From Coriobacteriales bacterium (GTDB taxonomy: Bacteria; Actinomycetota; Coriobacteriia; Coriobacteriales; UBA8131): a stretch of DNA of 15,169 bases. Each line of letters begins with the position of its first letter. Position 1 is the first letter of the stretch. The notes under the pieces are model-generated. The model saw only the letters and a list, made by a program, of their open reading frames with translations. It was not told where the DNA came from and ran no database searches. Location: NCBI GenBank assembly GCA_031290695.1, contig JAITNB010000033.1, forward strand, positions 1-15,169, read 5' to 3'. A program made the position numbers and the translations under genes. Positions 15,024-15,169 of this stretch are shown here, piece by piece.

Positions 15024-15169
15024 TCATGAGGACGGTATAGAGGTGCTATGCGCCAAAGAGGGCAAATGGGGGATATCAAAAAGCCTACCGAGCACAGAAT
15101 TATCCCTAGCACTACCAGCCATCATGCCTTCATGTGAGGCAAGCAAATCGTCTGGCGTCAAATCCAGCA
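15024..15169 (-). CDS. C-terminal end of an unidentified protein entering from the right edge
   Basis: On the minus strand an open frame runs from the window edge to a TGA at 15024-15026 and encodes 47 residues beginning LDLTPDDLLASHEGMMAG and ending STSIPSS. Its 5' end is outside the window. Codon bias is modest and I do not recognise the sequence. If real, it would lie 95 bp upstream of the ubiquitin-like gene and belong to the same minus-strand cluster. A chance open frame is possible. Confidence 0.35.
   Translation of the reverse strand, partial: LDLTPDDLLASHEGMMAGSARDNSVLGRLFDIPHLPSLAHSTSIPSS

Noticed and set aside
15048..15137. Short plus-strand ORF of 29 codons near the right edge
   Set aside because: It has no ribosome binding site, no codon bias and no recognisable motif, and lies opposite a longer open frame.

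Overview
The window looks like chromosomal DNA from a GC-rich, Gram-positive-type actinobacterium, most likely a member of the Coriobacteriia. This is inferred from strong GC preference at third codon positions, purine-rich Shine-Dalgarno sites, the argF-argR-argG-argH order, an AAA_14/DUF4143 ATPase, and a YukD-like plus FHA gene pair. No rRNA or other marker is present, so the genus is left open.

Left part (1-4199): the end of an arginine biosynthesis operon. Ornithine carbamoyltransferase (argF), the arginine repressor (argR), argininosuccinate synthase (argG) and argininosuccinate lyase (argH) convert ornithine to arginine under arginine control. Two overlapping ARG-box-like sites lie in the argF-argR gap, and argG and argH overlap by 4 nt.

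Middle part (4200-10463): an accessory stretch. An AT-richer segment carries an AAA_14/DUF4143 ATPase whose predicted promoter contains a perfect 18-bp palindrome. An unlisted 50-codon ORF with host-like codon use overlaps its 3' end. Next come a membrane protein with a C-terminal PstS-like phosphate-binding domain, with no pst transporter genes beside it, and a FIST-domain protein directly followed by a soluble hybrid histidine kinase. The last pair has the layout of the NosP-NahK nitric-oxide-sensing modules of proteobacteria.

Right-centre part (10607-13421): a class V aminotransferase and D-3-phosphoglycerate dehydrogenase (serA), probably the first two steps of serine synthesis, using a transaminase that is not a classical SerC.

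Right end (13462-15169, minus strand): an FHA protein whose N-terminal domain resembles the EssB-like/DUF6382 pseudokinase type, preceded by a small ubiquitin-like YukD/EsaB-type protein. Together they suggest the edge of a type VII secretion-like locus that continues beyond the window. A further reading frame enters from the right edge.

There are no tRNA, rRNA, CRISPR or insertion-sequence features that I can support. All calls come from reading the sequence. No database search was run.
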